Part shown: piece after piece, positions 15,964 through 24,152 of the stretch
How the letters are laid out: each line of letters opens with the position of its first letter
Numbering within the stretch: the first letter of the stretch is position 1
DNA from: Stenotrophomonas maltophilia
GTDB lineage: Bacteria > Pseudomonadota > Gammaproteobacteria > Xanthomonadales > Xanthomonadaceae
Length of the DNA stretch: 64,000 bases
Direction of reading: 5' to 3'
NCBI GenBank assembly: GCA_002364755.1
Contig: DEZI01000023.1
Location: forward strand, 1 to 64,000
The notes under the pieces: generated by a model
Databases searched by the model: none
What the model saw: only the letters and a program-made list of their open reading frames with translations
What the model was told of the DNA's origin: nothing
Made by a program: the position numbers and the translations under genes

Positions 15964-17667
15964 ATGTCGGCCTGGCAGCAACGGCAGCAACTGCAGCAGG
16001 CGCTGGCACGCCAGCCCGGTGATTTCATCGCCTGGGTGATGCTGGCCGATGTGGAACTGGAGGCCGGTGATATCGCAGCCGGCGAACAGGCCGCGCGCCG
16101 CGCCCTGCAGCTGCGGCCGAACCATCCTGAAGCCCTGGCCCGGCTGGGCCGGGTGGCGTGGATGGTCGGCGCCCACGCCGATGCGGCACAGCTGCTCGGC
16201 CAGGCTTCCGCGCTGGCACCGGAACACCCGGGCATCGCCCTGTGGCTGGGCCACGCGCTGGAAGATGCCGACGATGCCGAAGGTGCCGCCGCGGCCTATC
16301 GCCGCGCGCATACGCTGCTGCCCGGCGAACCGTACATCACCGCGCAGCGCCTGGCCTGGCAGCGCCGCCTGTGTGACTGGCAGGACGTGGACGCGCTGGC
16401 CGCACAGGTGCGCGCCGCCGTTGCCGCTGGCCAGGGCGTGGTCGAGCCGTTCGCATTCCTCAGTGAGGACGCCAGCGCTGCCGAGCAACTGGCCTGCGCC
16501 CGCATGCGTGCCGCTGCGGTGGCCGCGGCCGTGCGCCCGCTGCCGGTGGTGCCGGTGCGTGCACGCGGCCCGCTGCGCGTTGGCTTCCTCTCCAATGGAT
16601 TCGGTGCGCACCCCACCGGCCTGCTGATCGTGGCCCTGCTGGAGCAGCTGCAGGCCGACCCGGCACTGCAGCTGCACCTGTTCGCGCTGAACCGCGATGA
16701 CGGCAGCCGCATCCGCGAGCGCCTGCAGACCGCCGCACGCCTGCACGACGTGGCCGGCCAACGCCATGCCGAGACCGCTGCACGGATCCGCGCGCAGGGC
16801 ATCGACGTGCTGTTCGACCTGCGTGGCTGGGGCGGTGGCGGTGCGCCGGAGGTGCCGGCCATGCGCCCTGCCCCGCTGCAGCTGAACTGGCTGGCCTACC
16901 CCGGCACGTCCGGTGCGCCGTGGCTGGACGCGGTGGTTGGCGATGCCTTCGCTCTGCCGCCGGCACTGGAACCGCATTACAGCGAACGCGTTCTGCGCCT
17001 GCCGCGCGCCTTCCAGCCATCCGACAACACCCGCGTGCTGGAACCTGCACCGACCCGCGCCGACTGCGGCCTGCCTGCGCAGGGCGTGGTGTTCTGCTGC
17101 TTCAACAACAGCTACAAGCTCAACCCGCGCAGCATGGACCGTGCCTTCGCGGTGCTGCAGGCGGTGCCGGGAAGCGTGCTGTGGCTGCTGGCCGGCCCGG
17201 GCAAGGCCGATGCACGCCTGCGCGCGGCGGCACAGGCGGCCGGCGTGGATCCGGCACGGCTGGTGTTCATGGCCAAGCTGCCGCACCCGCAGTACCTGGC
17301 CCGTTATGCGCTGGCCGACCTGTTCCTGGACACGCACCCGTACAACGCCCACACCACCGCCTCCGATGCGCTGTGGGCCGGCTGCCCGGTCCTGACCTGC
17401 CCCGGCGACACCTTCGCCGCGCGCGTGGCCGGCAGCCTCAACCATCACCTCGGCCTGGCACACATGAACGTAGGCGACGATGCCGCCTTCATCGCCACCG
17501 CCAGCGCCTTGGGCAACGACCCGTCGGCCCTGGCCGCGCTGCGCATCGAGCTGGCACAGGCACGCGAGCGCAGCGGCATGTTCGACATGGCTGGTTTCGC
17601 CGCGGATCTGTCGGCACTGCTGCAGGCCTTGGCGCGCGAGCATGGCTGGGTGGGCGTGGCGGGGTAG
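15964..17667 (+). CDS. TPR-containing O-GlcNAc transferase-like glycosyltransferase (GT41)
   Basis: Residues 1 to about 150 form TPR-like helical repeats (QLQQALARQPGDFIAWVMLADVELEAGD and two more). The rest resembles the SPINDLY/OGT catalytic region of GT41: FLSNGFGAHPTGLL, FDLRGWGGGGAPEV, QLNWLAYPGTSG, a nucleotide-sugar region FCCFNNSYKLNPRSMD, and HPYNAHTTASDALWAGCPVLT. Family members transfer GlcNAc or other sugars to Ser/Thr of proteins. The length (567 aa) fits the short bacterial form. Start 15964 is 4 bp after the prfA stop, so it is very likely cotranscribed. The target and sugar donor cannot be read; a xanthomonad homologue has been studied as an OGT, which I recall only in outline. 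Confidence 0.85.
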   Translation: MSAWQQRQQLQQALARQPGDFIAWVMLADVELEAGDIAAGEQAARRALQLRPNHPEALARLGRVAWMVGAHADAAQLLGQASALAPEHPGIALWLGHALEDADDAEGAAAAYRRAHTLLPGEPYITAQRLAWQRRLCDWQDVDALAAQVRAAVAAGQGVVEPFAFLSEDASAAEQLACARMRAAAVAAAVRPLPVVPVRARGPLRVGFLSNGFGAHPTGLLIVALLEQLQADPALQLHLFALNRDDGSRIRERLQTAARLHDVAGQRHAETAARIRAQGIDVLFDLRGWGGGGAPEVPAMRPAPLQLNWLAYPGTSGAPWLDAVVGDAFALPPALEPHYSERVLRLPRAFQPSDNTRVLEPAPTRADCGLPAQGVVFCCFNNSYKLNPRSMDRAFAVLQAVPGSVLWLLAGPGKADARLRAAAQAAGVDPARLVFMAKLPHPQYLARYALADLFLDTHPYNAHTTASDALWAGCPVLTCPGDTFAARVAGSLNHHLGLAHMNVGDDAAFIATASALGNDPSALAALRIELAQARERSGMFDMAGFAADLSALLQALAREHGWVGVAG

Positions 17668-17729
17668 CGTCGACACCGCCTCGGCAACCCCTGCGCTACG
17701 CTCGGGCTTCCTTCCAGCGTGGTGCAACG

Positions 17730-18512
17730 ATGGGCAAGCTCAAGCGCAAGGAGTACGACGAACTGCTGCAGCCGCTGCAGCTGGAACTGACCGCGATGGC
17801 GCGCTGGGTGCAGCACAGCGGGCAACGCCTGCTGGTGCTGTTCGAGGGCCGCGATACCGCCGGCAAGGGCGGCGCGATCCAGGCCATCAGCCAGCATCTC
17901 AACCCGCGCCAATGCCGGGTAGTGGCGCTGCCGAAACCGACCGACCGCGAATCGACGCAGTGGTATTTCCAGCGCTACGCCAGCCACCTGCCGGCGGCGG
18001 GCGAGATCGTGCTGATGGACCGCAGCTGGTACAACCGCGCCGGCGTGGAACGGGTGATGGGCTACTGCAGCGAGGCCGAGTACCAGCAGTTCCTGCACCA
18101 GGCACCGGTGTTCGAGCAGCTGCTGGTGGATGACGGCATCCTGCTGTTCAAGTACTGGCTGTGCGTGGACCAGGCGCAGCAGGAGAAGCGCTTCGAGGAG
18201 CGCCACAGCGATCCACTGAAGGGCTGGAAGCTGTCGCCGGTGGATCTGAAATCACGCAGCAAGTACAGCGCCTACACCGAGGCGCGCGAGGCAATGCTGC
18301 GGGCCACGCATCGCGACGCGGCGCCGTGGACGCTGGTGGATTTCAACGACCAGCGGCTGGGGCGGTTGTCGCTGGTGCGCAACCTGCTGGACCGGCTGCC
18401 GGATACGCGGGTGGATGAGCCGGTGCTGGATCTGCCGAAGTTGAAGGGCAAGCTGCACGTGGAGCACTACGACGTGCTGCGACCGATCGAGGATTTCCCG
18501 GTCAAGGAATGA
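17730..18512 (+). CDS. ppk2: Polyphosphate kinase 2 (PPK2 family)
   Basis: PPK2 enzymes transfer phosphate between polyphosphate and nucleotides. The 260-aa product has Walker A FEGRDTAGKGGAI near residue 40, the lid and Walker B segment LMDRSWYNRAGVERVMGYC, and the conserved RFEERHSDPLKGWKLSP. A single PPK2 domain of this length fits class I, which usually makes GTP or ATP from polyP. The ATG at 17730 is chosen because the frame upstream runs antiparallel in character to the glycosyltransferase gene and lacks PPK2 features. It follows that gene by 62 bp. Confidence 0.93.
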   Translation: MGKLKRKEYDELLQPLQLELTAMARWVQHSGQRLLVLFEGRDTAGKGGAIQAISQHLNPRQCRVVALPKPTDRESTQWYFQRYASHLPAAGEIVLMDRSWYNRAGVERVMGYCSEAEYQQFLHQAPVFEQLLVDDGILLFKYWLCVDQAQQEKRFEERHSDPLKGWKLSPVDLKSRSKYSAYTEAREAMLRATHRDAAPWTLVDFNDQRLGRLSLVRNLLDRLPDTRVDEPVLDLPKLKGKLHVEHYDVLRPIEDFPVKE

Positions 18513-18831
18513 GGGTGGTTCGGCAGGGCTGCGCCCTGCACCTGCCGAAGCCTTCAAGCAACGGCCAAAACCAGAGCAACGGCGTGCATTCCGTGGAATG
18601 GCGGGGCACTGTGGGTGTGGGCAACGGCTGCTGTTGGTGGGTGCCGACCGTTGGTCGGCGCATCTGTCGGATATCGAATGAGTTCATCCACGCATGGCGT
18701 GGCTCTACCGGGGCGCGCGGCCTGGGGTGTGAGCGGCATGGATGCCGCGACCAAGCCCCCATGGATGGAATGCAGGCGTTTGACGTTGATTGCAGCAGGT
18801 GCAGGGCTGCAAGCCCTGCAAACAAAAAAAC
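18513..18831. other. 319-bp gene-free stretch between ppk2 and the TlpA-like gene
   Basis: Convergent genes end on both sides. It contains an inverted-repeat-bounded block (18523-18819), a GCCGACCGTTGGTCGGC REP palindrome (18643-18659), a CATCCACGCATGGCGTGG palindrome (18686-18703) and one copy of a cruciform-like core (18731-18773). No coding signal is evident. Confidence 0.7.
18523..18819. repeat. 297-bp block bounded by inverted repeats
   Basis: The left end 18523-18545 and right end 18795-18819 are near-perfect inverted copies (23 and 25 bp); each end itself contains a GCAGGGCT...GCCCTGC palindrome followed by ACCTGC. The block holds two REP palindromes and a cruciform core but no transposase frame, so it could be a non-autonomous element or simply paired 3'-end hairpins. 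Confidence 0.55.
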
Positions 18832-19413
18832 CTACTTTGCAGCAGCGATCTGCTGTTCGACGTCGGTTGCGGTGACCGGCCCCAGGAACGTGTGCGCGAC
18901 CTTGCCGTTCGGATCGATCAGGTGCGTCAGCGGCAACCCGCGCGGAATCGCGAAGTCGGCCGGCGGGTCGAACGGATCGACCAACACGATCGGGTAGGTC
19001 ACCGGATGCTTGGCCAGGAACGCCTGCATCTCCGGCGTCTCGATGTCCTCGTAGGCCAGGCCCACCACTTCGATGTTGCTGCGCATCGCATGCAGCGCCG
19101 ACAGCTCCGGCATCTCCTTGCGGCACGGTGCACACCAGGTCGCCCAGAAATTCACCACTACCCACTTGCCACGGTGCGCAGCCAGGTCGTAGTCGCTGCC
19201 GTCGATGGCCTTCATCTTCAGGGTCGGGAACTCGGCGGTCGTGCGCTCGGCCGGATTCTCATCCGCGCCCTCCACCGCCGCCGGAGCCGCGGGCGTCGGC
19301 GCCTGGGCCGGCGGTGCACTGCTGGCCGGGGTCGGTTCCTGTGCGGGCTTGCAGGCGGCCAGAGCCACCAACAGAGCCAGCGGCAGGGCCTTCAACAGGG
19401 GCGTGCGGATCAT
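18832..19413 (-). CDS. TlpA-like thioredoxin-family lipoprotein
   Basis: A membrane-anchored periplasmic thiol-disulfide protein of 193 aa. The signal peptide ends in lipobox LALAAC (Cys about residue 21), then a Pro/Ala-rich linker to about residue 55 and a TlpA/ResA-type thioredoxin fold with active site WATWCAPCRKEMPEL near residue 92. The cis-Pro region GLPLTHLID is present. Such proteins usually act as thiol reductants, for example in cytochrome c maturation or protein repair. Its start overlaps the stop of the YihY gene (ATGA), indicating a shared transcript. Confidence 0.87.
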   Translation of the reverse strand: MIRTPLLKALPLALLVALAACKPAQEPTPASSAPPAQAPTPAAPAAVEGADENPAERTTAEFPTLKMKAIDGSDYDLAAHRGKWVVVNFWATWCAPCRKEMPELSALHAMRSNIEVVGLAYEDIETPEMQAFLAKHPVTYPIVLVDPFDPPADFAIPRGLPLTHLIDPNGKVAHTFLGPVTATDVEQQIAAAK

Positions 19414-20684
19414 GGGGTATCTCCGTAATCAGGATAGATGTCGCTGACGCGGCGCTTGAGGCGCTCGCGCAGCGGCAGGCGAAGTTCGTCCAGGGCGGCA
19501 AGCGCGGCCTTGCCCAAGCTGTCATCGCGGTACGGCAGGAACTGCTCGGCTACCGGGATGCGCAGCTGCGTCCATTCGTAAAGGTCAGACAGACTGACTT
19601 GGTCCAGATCCCGCGCGAGAAGCCAGTCGCCATTCTCGTCGCGGCGCAGCAGGCCATGGGCCTGCAGTTCGCAGACCAGATCATGCAGCAGCGCATCGGT
19701 CAGCAGCGGTTCCAGTCGCAGGATCTCATCGTCGTCAAGGCTTTTGCCGAGCGCGCGCGCCTGCTGGAAGCGTCCGAGCAGGCGTAGCAGGCCGTAGAAC
19801 TCGAAACCCTGCGGCAGGCGCAGTTCCACTGGCTGGTAGCGGAAGGCGGCCATCGACGAGGCCAGCGACGCACCCAGCAGCACCGCCACCCAGCACAGGT
19901 AGATCCACAGCAGCAGGATCGGCACGAAGGCGACCGTGCCATAGAGCTTCTGGTAGGACTGGAAGCTGCCCAGGTAGGCACCGATGCCCCACTTGATCAG
20001 TTCCAGCAGCACTGCCGCCAGCACCGCGCCGGGAATCGCATGCCGCCACTTCACCGTGTGATGTGGCACTACCCGGTAGACCAGCATGATGCAGACAAAT
20101 TCAATCAGCACCGGCGCCAGCCGCAGCGACAGGTCGGCCAGCCAGCGCCCTTCCTGGGTGCCGAACAGCGGCAGTGCCAGCACCCGCGCCGACACCGCCA
20201 GCGAAGCGGCCGCGAGCATCGCGCCGAGGGTCAGCACCGTCCAGTAGACCAGGAAGCGGGTCAGCTTGGGCCGCGTGCTGCCCACGCGCCAGATCTGGTT
20301 GAAGGTTTCCTCGACACTGTTGAGGGTGATCAGCAGCGACACCACCAGGGCGATGAAGCCGGCGGCGGTGAGCTGGCCGGCACTGGCCGAGAACTGCCGC
20401 AGGTAGCCTTCGGCCGCGCGCGCGGCGCTGGGCACGAAGTTGGAGAACACGTAATCGCTGAGCTGGTCGCTCCAGCGGTCGAACACCGGGAACGCCGACA
20501 GCACGCCAAATACCACGATCGCCAGCGGCACCAGCGCGAACACAGTGGTGTAGGCCAGCGCCGCCGCTGCCTGGAACAGGCGGTCGTCGAGGAAGCGGCG
20601 CCAGAGGAAGCGGCCGAAGCTGGCGGCCCGGGCGCGATCCCGCGCGCGATCCATCCACAGGTTGAGCGTATCCAGAGGTTCCAT
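19410..20684 (-). CDS. YihY/virulence factor BrkB family membrane protein
   Basis: A polytopic inner-membrane protein of 424 aa with about six membrane segments in residues 35-300 (for example AAALAYTTVFALVPLAIVVFGVLSAF and AVLLELIKWGIGAYLG). The family was once annotated as ribonuclease BN; that assignment is obsolete and the role is unknown. The C-terminal 120 residues are cytoplasmic, with acidic segments. The ATG at 20684 begins MEPLDTLNLWMDRAR and replaces a longer unsupported frame. It is first in the unit with the TlpA-like lipoprotein and divergent from wrbA. Confidence 0.88.
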   Translation of the reverse strand: MEPLDTLNLWMDRARDRARAASFGRFLWRRFLDDRLFQAAAALAYTTVFALVPLAIVVFGVLSAFPVFDRWSDQLSDYVFSNFVPSAARAAEGYLRQFSASAGQLTAAGFIALVVSLLITLNSVEETFNQIWRVGSTRPKLTRFLVYWTVLTLGAMLAAASLAVSARVLALPLFGTQEGRWLADLSLRLAPVLIEFVCIMLVYRVVPHHTVKWRHAIPGAVLAAVLLELIKWGIGAYLGSFQSYQKLYGTVAFVPILLLWIYLCWVAVLLGASLASSMAAFRYQPVELRLPQGFEFYGLLRLLGRFQQARALGKSLDDDEILRLEPLLTDALLHDLVCELQAHGLLRRDENGDWLLARDLDQVSLSDLYEWTQLRIPVAEQFLPYRDDSLGKAALAALDELRLPLRERLKRRVSDIYPDYGDTP

Positions 20685-20761
20685 CGGCGCAAGGGTACCC
20701 GATGCGGAATCGATGCAGGATAGCCATACTGGCATCCACACGATGAGGAGACCTGCACGCG

Positions 20762-21355
20762 ATGGGCGAGATTCTGGTGCTGTACTACAGCCGGGGCGGT
20801 TCGGTGGCACGGCTGGCGCGCCAGATCGCGCGGGGCATCGGCGAGGTGCAGGGCATGACCGCGCGCCTGCGCACGGTGCCGCCGGTGGCCGCGGTGACCC
20901 AGACCGCGCAGCCGCCGGTACCCGATGACGGCGCGCCCTACGTGAACGTGCAGGACCTGGCCGAGTGCCAGGGCGTGCTGCTGGGCAGCCCTACCCGCTT
21001 CGGCAACATGGCCGCGCCGGTCAAGCATTTCCTCGATGGCCTGGGCGCCGAGTGGGTCAATGGCACCCTCGCCGGCAAGCCGGCCGGCGTGTTCACTTCC
21101 ACCGCCTCGATGCACGGCGGACAGGAATCGACCCTGCTGTCGATGCAGGTGCCGCTGCTGCACCACGGCTGCCTGATCGTCGGCATTCCCTTCACCGAGC
21201 CGGCGCTGAGCCACACCACCAGTGGCGGTACGCCGTATGGCGCCAGCCACGTGGCCGGTGCCGCCGACGACCCGCAGCCGACCGACGATGAGGCCGTGCT
21301 GGCCCGTGCGCTGGGCCGCCGGGTGGCCGACATCGCACAGCGGCTGGCCCGATGA
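20762..21355 (+). CDS. wrbA: WrbA-type NAD(P)H:quinone oxidoreductase
   Basis: A flavodoxin-like quinone reductase of 197 aa that makes two-electron reductions with FMN, protecting against redox cycling. It has the FMN phosphate loop LYYSRGGSVARLAR (residues 7-20), the second FMN loop GSPTRFGNMAAPVKHFLD, and FTSTASMHGGQESTL, characteristic of WrbA. It overlaps the next gene (ATGA at 21352). The 77-bp gap to the divergent YihY gene must hold its promoter; a GAGGAG ribosome site precedes the ATG. Confidence 0.92.
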   Translation: MGEILVLYYSRGGSVARLARQIARGIGEVQGMTARLRTVPPVAAVTQTAQPPVPDDGAPYVNVQDLAECQGVLLGSPTRFGNMAAPVKHFLDGLGAEWVNGTLAGKPAGVFTSTASMHGGQESTLLSMQVPLLHHGCLIVGIPFTEPALSHTTSGGTPYGASHVAGAADDPQPTDDEAVLARALGRRVADIAQRLAR

Positions 21356-21687
21356 ACACAGCGCCGCGCACGGCCGTGCTGCTGGCCCTGCTGGGCCTGG
21401 CGGCGCTTTACGTAGGCTGGTTCATCAATGACAGGCACTGGTTGGCCACCCAGCTGGTGTTCACCGCGCCGCCGCTGGCGCTGGCCATCGCTCTGCGCCT
21501 GGGCTGGCGCAAGGCCGGGTTCTGGGCCTCGGTACTGGCCCTGGGCTGGTTCAGCCACGGGGTGATGAGCGCCTGGAGCCACCCGCAGACCCGCTGGCTG
21601 GCGCTGATCGAGATCGCCCTGGCCCTGCTGGTGATCTTCACCGCCAGCCTGCCGGGGCTGCGCGCCCGCTTCAGCAAGCGACGCTGA
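21352..21687 (+). CDS. DUF2069 small inner-membrane protein
   Basis: A 111-aa protein with four predicted membrane segments (starting near residues 8, 33, 55 and 84) and a basic C-terminus ARFSKRR. The family's conserved pattern of an N-terminal hairpin and a WSHP-type loop (SAWSHPQTRWLALIEI) is visible. Function unknown. It is translationally coupled to wrbA, and DUF2069-wrbA pairing is common in gammaproteobacteria. Confidence 0.85.
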   Translation: MNTAPRTAVLLALLGLAALYVGWFINDRHWLATQLVFTAPPLALAIALRLGWRKAGFWASVLALGWFSHGVMSAWSHPQTRWLALIEIALALLVIFTASLPGLRARFSKRR

Positions 21688-21757
21688 CGCTGCGGCCGCC
21701 GGGCCTTATCATCTGTGTTCCCGGCCCCGCGCCGCTGTACCTGTCCTGGTTTCGCGC

Positions 21758-22252
21758 ATGCACATGATGGAAGAGCTCCTGGTCGTCACCACCGGTGGCA
21801 CGATCGACAAGATCTATTTCGACGACAAGTCGGACTACCAGATCGGTGATCCGCAGATCGGCATGATCCTGCGGGAGCTGGGGGTGACCTTCCGCTTCAA
21901 CGTCATTCCGATCCTGCGCAAGGATTCGCTGCACATCAACGATGACGACCGCGAGCTGATCCGCGCCACCATCGCCGCGCAGGCGACCCGCCACGTGCTG
22001 GTCACCCACGGCACCGATTCGATGGTGCAGACCGGCCAGGTGCTGGCGACGATTCCGGACAAGACCATCGTGATGACCGGTGCGCTGAGCCCGGCACGCT
22101 TCCGTGGTTCGGATGCGGAGTTCAACATCGGCTGTGCGATCGGTGCGGTGCAGTCGCTGCCGACCGGCGTGTACATCGCGATGAACGGCCGCATCTTCGA
22201 CCCGCAGCACGTGCGCAAGAACGTGGCGGCGAACCGCTTCGAGTCGGTCTGA
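21758..22252 (+). CDS. Stand-alone asparaginase N-terminal domain protein
   Basis: A 164-aa protein matching only the N-terminal Rossmann-like domain of type I/II L-asparaginases. Both catalytic motifs are present: TTGGTID (Thr near residue 12, the usual nucleophile loop) and THGTDSM with the second catalytic Thr-Asp pair. The C-terminal domain of full asparaginases (about 150 more residues) is missing; the frame ends naturally with FESV and no remnant follows. Starts at 21758, 21764 or 21767 are possible. In full-length enzymes the active site needs the neighbouring subunit, so activity of this short form is uncertain. Confidence 0.8.
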   Translation: MHMMEELLVVTTGGTIDKIYFDDKSDYQIGDPQIGMILRELGVTFRFNVIPILRKDSLHINDDDRELIRATIAAQATRHVLVTHGTDSMVQTGQVLATIPDKTIVMTGALSPARFRGSDAEFNIGCAIGAVQSLPTGVYIAMNGRIFDPQHVRKNVAANRFESV

Positions 22253-22259
22253 CGAACCC

Positions 22260-22317
22260 GTAGTGCCGAGCCCATGCTCGGCAGCTTTCTGACAGCCGAG
22301 CATGGGCTCGGCTCTAC
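22260..22317. repeat. REP/SMAG palindrome pair
   Basis: GTAG at 22260 and CTAC at 22314-22317 bound two inverted copies of the CCGAGCCCATGCTCGG palindrome, 8 bp after the asparaginase-domain gene. A decayed third half follows to about 22347. Confidence 0.85.
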
Positions 22318-22355
22318 GGAAACCAGCCGAGCGTAGGCTCGGCCTCCAGAAAAGA

Positions 22356-22378
22356 CACCCCGGCCGGAGCCGGGGCGT
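22356..22378 (-). terminator. Hairpin downstream of the subtilase gene
   Basis: Stem CCCCGGC/GCCGGGG (22358-22364, 22369-22375) lies 23 bp beyond the protease stop codon, between convergent genes. On the minus strand it is followed by GTCTTTTC, a short U-rich tail. Confidence 0.65.
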
Positions 22379-22400
22379 GCCCTTGGAGAGGGACTTGGGC

Positions 22401-24152
22401 TCAGTACTGGGCGTTGAGGGTGACGCCCGAGAAGGTGCTGTACCCCTTCACCCTGACGTGCCAGGTGCCGGCGGCGGGGTTGTTGATGGTGCAGGTTTCG
22501 TTGTTGCCGCTCAGGTACGGGCGGCAGGTGTAGGTCGTGTCGGTCGGGGCACTGCCCTGGCGCACGTACAGGTCGGCATCACCGCTGCCGCCACTGATCG
22601 CCACGCGCAGCTGCGAGCGGCCGGCCGGCACCTGCACCGTGTAGCTGAGCGAGGCACCGCTGGCCGCGCCCAGGCCGGTCACCGGGACGTTGTTCTGCAG
22701 CACGGTGCCACCCGGGTCCGGGTTGGTGCCGCCGCCGGTACCATTCTTGGCGGCGGTCACCGCTGCATTGGCATCAACGATGCCCGCGCCGCAGCCGCCC
22801 GAGCAGGCGCCCGGCAGTGCACGCGCGGTGCTCTTGATGATGCTTTCCACCTGCGCCGGGCTCAGCGGCGAGGGCGCCACCGACTGCATCAGCGCCACGA
22901 CGCCGGCCACGTGCGGCGCCGCCATCGAGGTGCCGTTGTAGGACGCATAGGTCGCGCTGGCCGGCACCGTGGTGCCGGTGTTTAGGGTGGAGAGGATGTT
23001 CGCGCCCGGTGCCGAGATGTCGATGCCGTTGCCGTAGTTGGAGAAACTGGCCTTGGCGCCGGCCGAGGTCACTGCGGCGACCGCCACGACGTTGGCGCAG
23101 TTGGCCGGCACCGAGGTGGAGACATTGGCCGACTCGTTGCCGGCAGCCACCACCACGGTGGTGCCACGGCCGACCGCGCCGTTGATGGCGTTCTGGTAGG
23201 TGGTCGAACAGGTGCCGCTGCCACCCAGCGACATGTTGATCACTTCTGCCGGATTGGCGTTGGCCGGCACGCCGCTGACGGTGCCACCGGAGGCCCAGGT
23301 GATGGCGTCGACGATGTCGGAGGTGTAGCCGCCGCACTTGCCCAGCACGCGCACCGGCACGACCTTGGCGTTGTAGGCGGTACCGGCGACGCCGGTGCTG
23401 TTGTTGGTCACCGCGGCGATGGTGCCGGCCACGTGGGTGCCGTGCCAGCTGGAGTTGGAGGCCGGGTAGCCGGCGCCGCACTCGTTGGCGGCGTACCAGT
23501 CGCCTTCATCATTGGGGTTGTTGTCACGGCCGCCGCCATCGCGCGCCATCGCGGCATCGCTGATGAAGTCGTAGCCGGGCAGGATGTTGGCGTTCAGATC
23601 CGGATGGCTGGTGATGCCGGTATCGATGACCGCCACGACCACGCCGGTGCCGGTGGATTGATCCCACGCAGGGCGCACGTTGATCGACGCACTGGACGTG
23701 CCGAAGCCCCACTGTTCGCTCAAGCGCGGATCGTTGGGCACCAGGTTGGCACGCATGATCTGGTCGACTTCCACGTATTCGACGTTCGGGTCGGAGGCGA
23801 GCTTGCGCATCAGCAGCTCGGATTCGGCCTGGTCCAGCGAGCGGTCGGAGCGCACCACGCTCGGACCGGTAGCCAGGCGGCGGACCTGCTGCAGGCCGAG
23901 GGCGCGACCCTGGGCGCTGGGCAGGCCGGCGGCAGCGGCCTTCAGCGACGAGGCCAGTGCGGTGGTGTTGGCCACCAGCTGGTTGCCGTCCTTGAACTTG
24001 ACGATGAACTGCCGGTGCTCCGGCGCGGACTTCAACCCGCTGAGCTGGACATCGCCAGCGAAGGCCGGGGCGGCCAGCAGCAGGGAGGTGATGACGGAAG
24101 CACTGAGAACCACCCACGACTTGCGCAGGCGCGGTTGCGAAACCTGGGACAT
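22401..24152 (-). CDS. Secreted subtilisin-like serine protease (S8) with PPC domain
   Basis: A 583-aa preproprotein: signal peptide (residues 1-32, ending AFA), an I9-type propeptide (about 45-135, RQFIVKFKDG), then the S8 catalytic domain with triad Asp177 (VIDTGI), His237 (HGTHVAGT) and Ser409 (GTSMAAPHVAG). A Gly/Asn/Pro linker near 490 leads to a C-terminal PPC domain (VQVPAGRSQLRVAISGG...GDADLYVR), usually removed during maturation. It closely resembles the S. maltophilia extracellular proteases (StmPr group). The ATG at 24152 follows AGAAAGGGA. Four Cys in the catalytic domain probably form disulfides. It is likely a type II-secreted exoenzyme. Confidence 0.93.
   Translation of the reverse strand: MSQVSQPRLRKSWVVLSASVITSLLLAAPAFAGDVQLSGLKSAPEHRQFIVKFKDGNQLVANTTALASSLKAAAAGLPSAQGRALGLQQVRRLATGPSVVRSDRSLDQAESELLMRKLASDPNVEYVEVDQIMRANLVPNDPRLSEQWGFGTSSASINVRPAWDQSTGTGVVVAVIDTGITSHPDLNANILPGYDFISDAAMARDGGGRDNNPNDEGDWYAANECGAGYPASNSSWHGTHVAGTIAAVTNNSTGVAGTAYNAKVVPVRVLGKCGGYTSDIVDAITWASGGTVSGVPANANPAEVINMSLGGSGTCSTTYQNAINGAVGRGTTVVVAAGNESANVSTSVPANCANVVAVAAVTSAGAKASFSNYGNGIDISAPGANILSTLNTGTTVPASATYASYNGTSMAAPHVAGVVALMQSVAPSPLSPAQVESIIKSTARALPGACSGGCGAGIVDANAAVTAAKNGTGGGTNPDPGGTVLQNNVPVTGLGAASGASLSYTVQVPAGRSQLRVAISGGSGDADLYVRQGSAPTDTTYTCRPYLSGNNETCTINNPAAGTWHVRVKGYSTFSGVTLNAQY

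Noticed and set aside
18790..18831. Intrinsic terminator with T-run at 18825 for the TlpA-like gene
   Set aside because: The hairpin and poly-A run are in the wrong order for the leftward transcript: the U-rich stretch would precede the stem.
19410..20684. Ribonuclease BN
   Set aside because: YihY proteins were misannotated as RNase BN; the sequence is a polytopic membrane protein without nuclease motifs.
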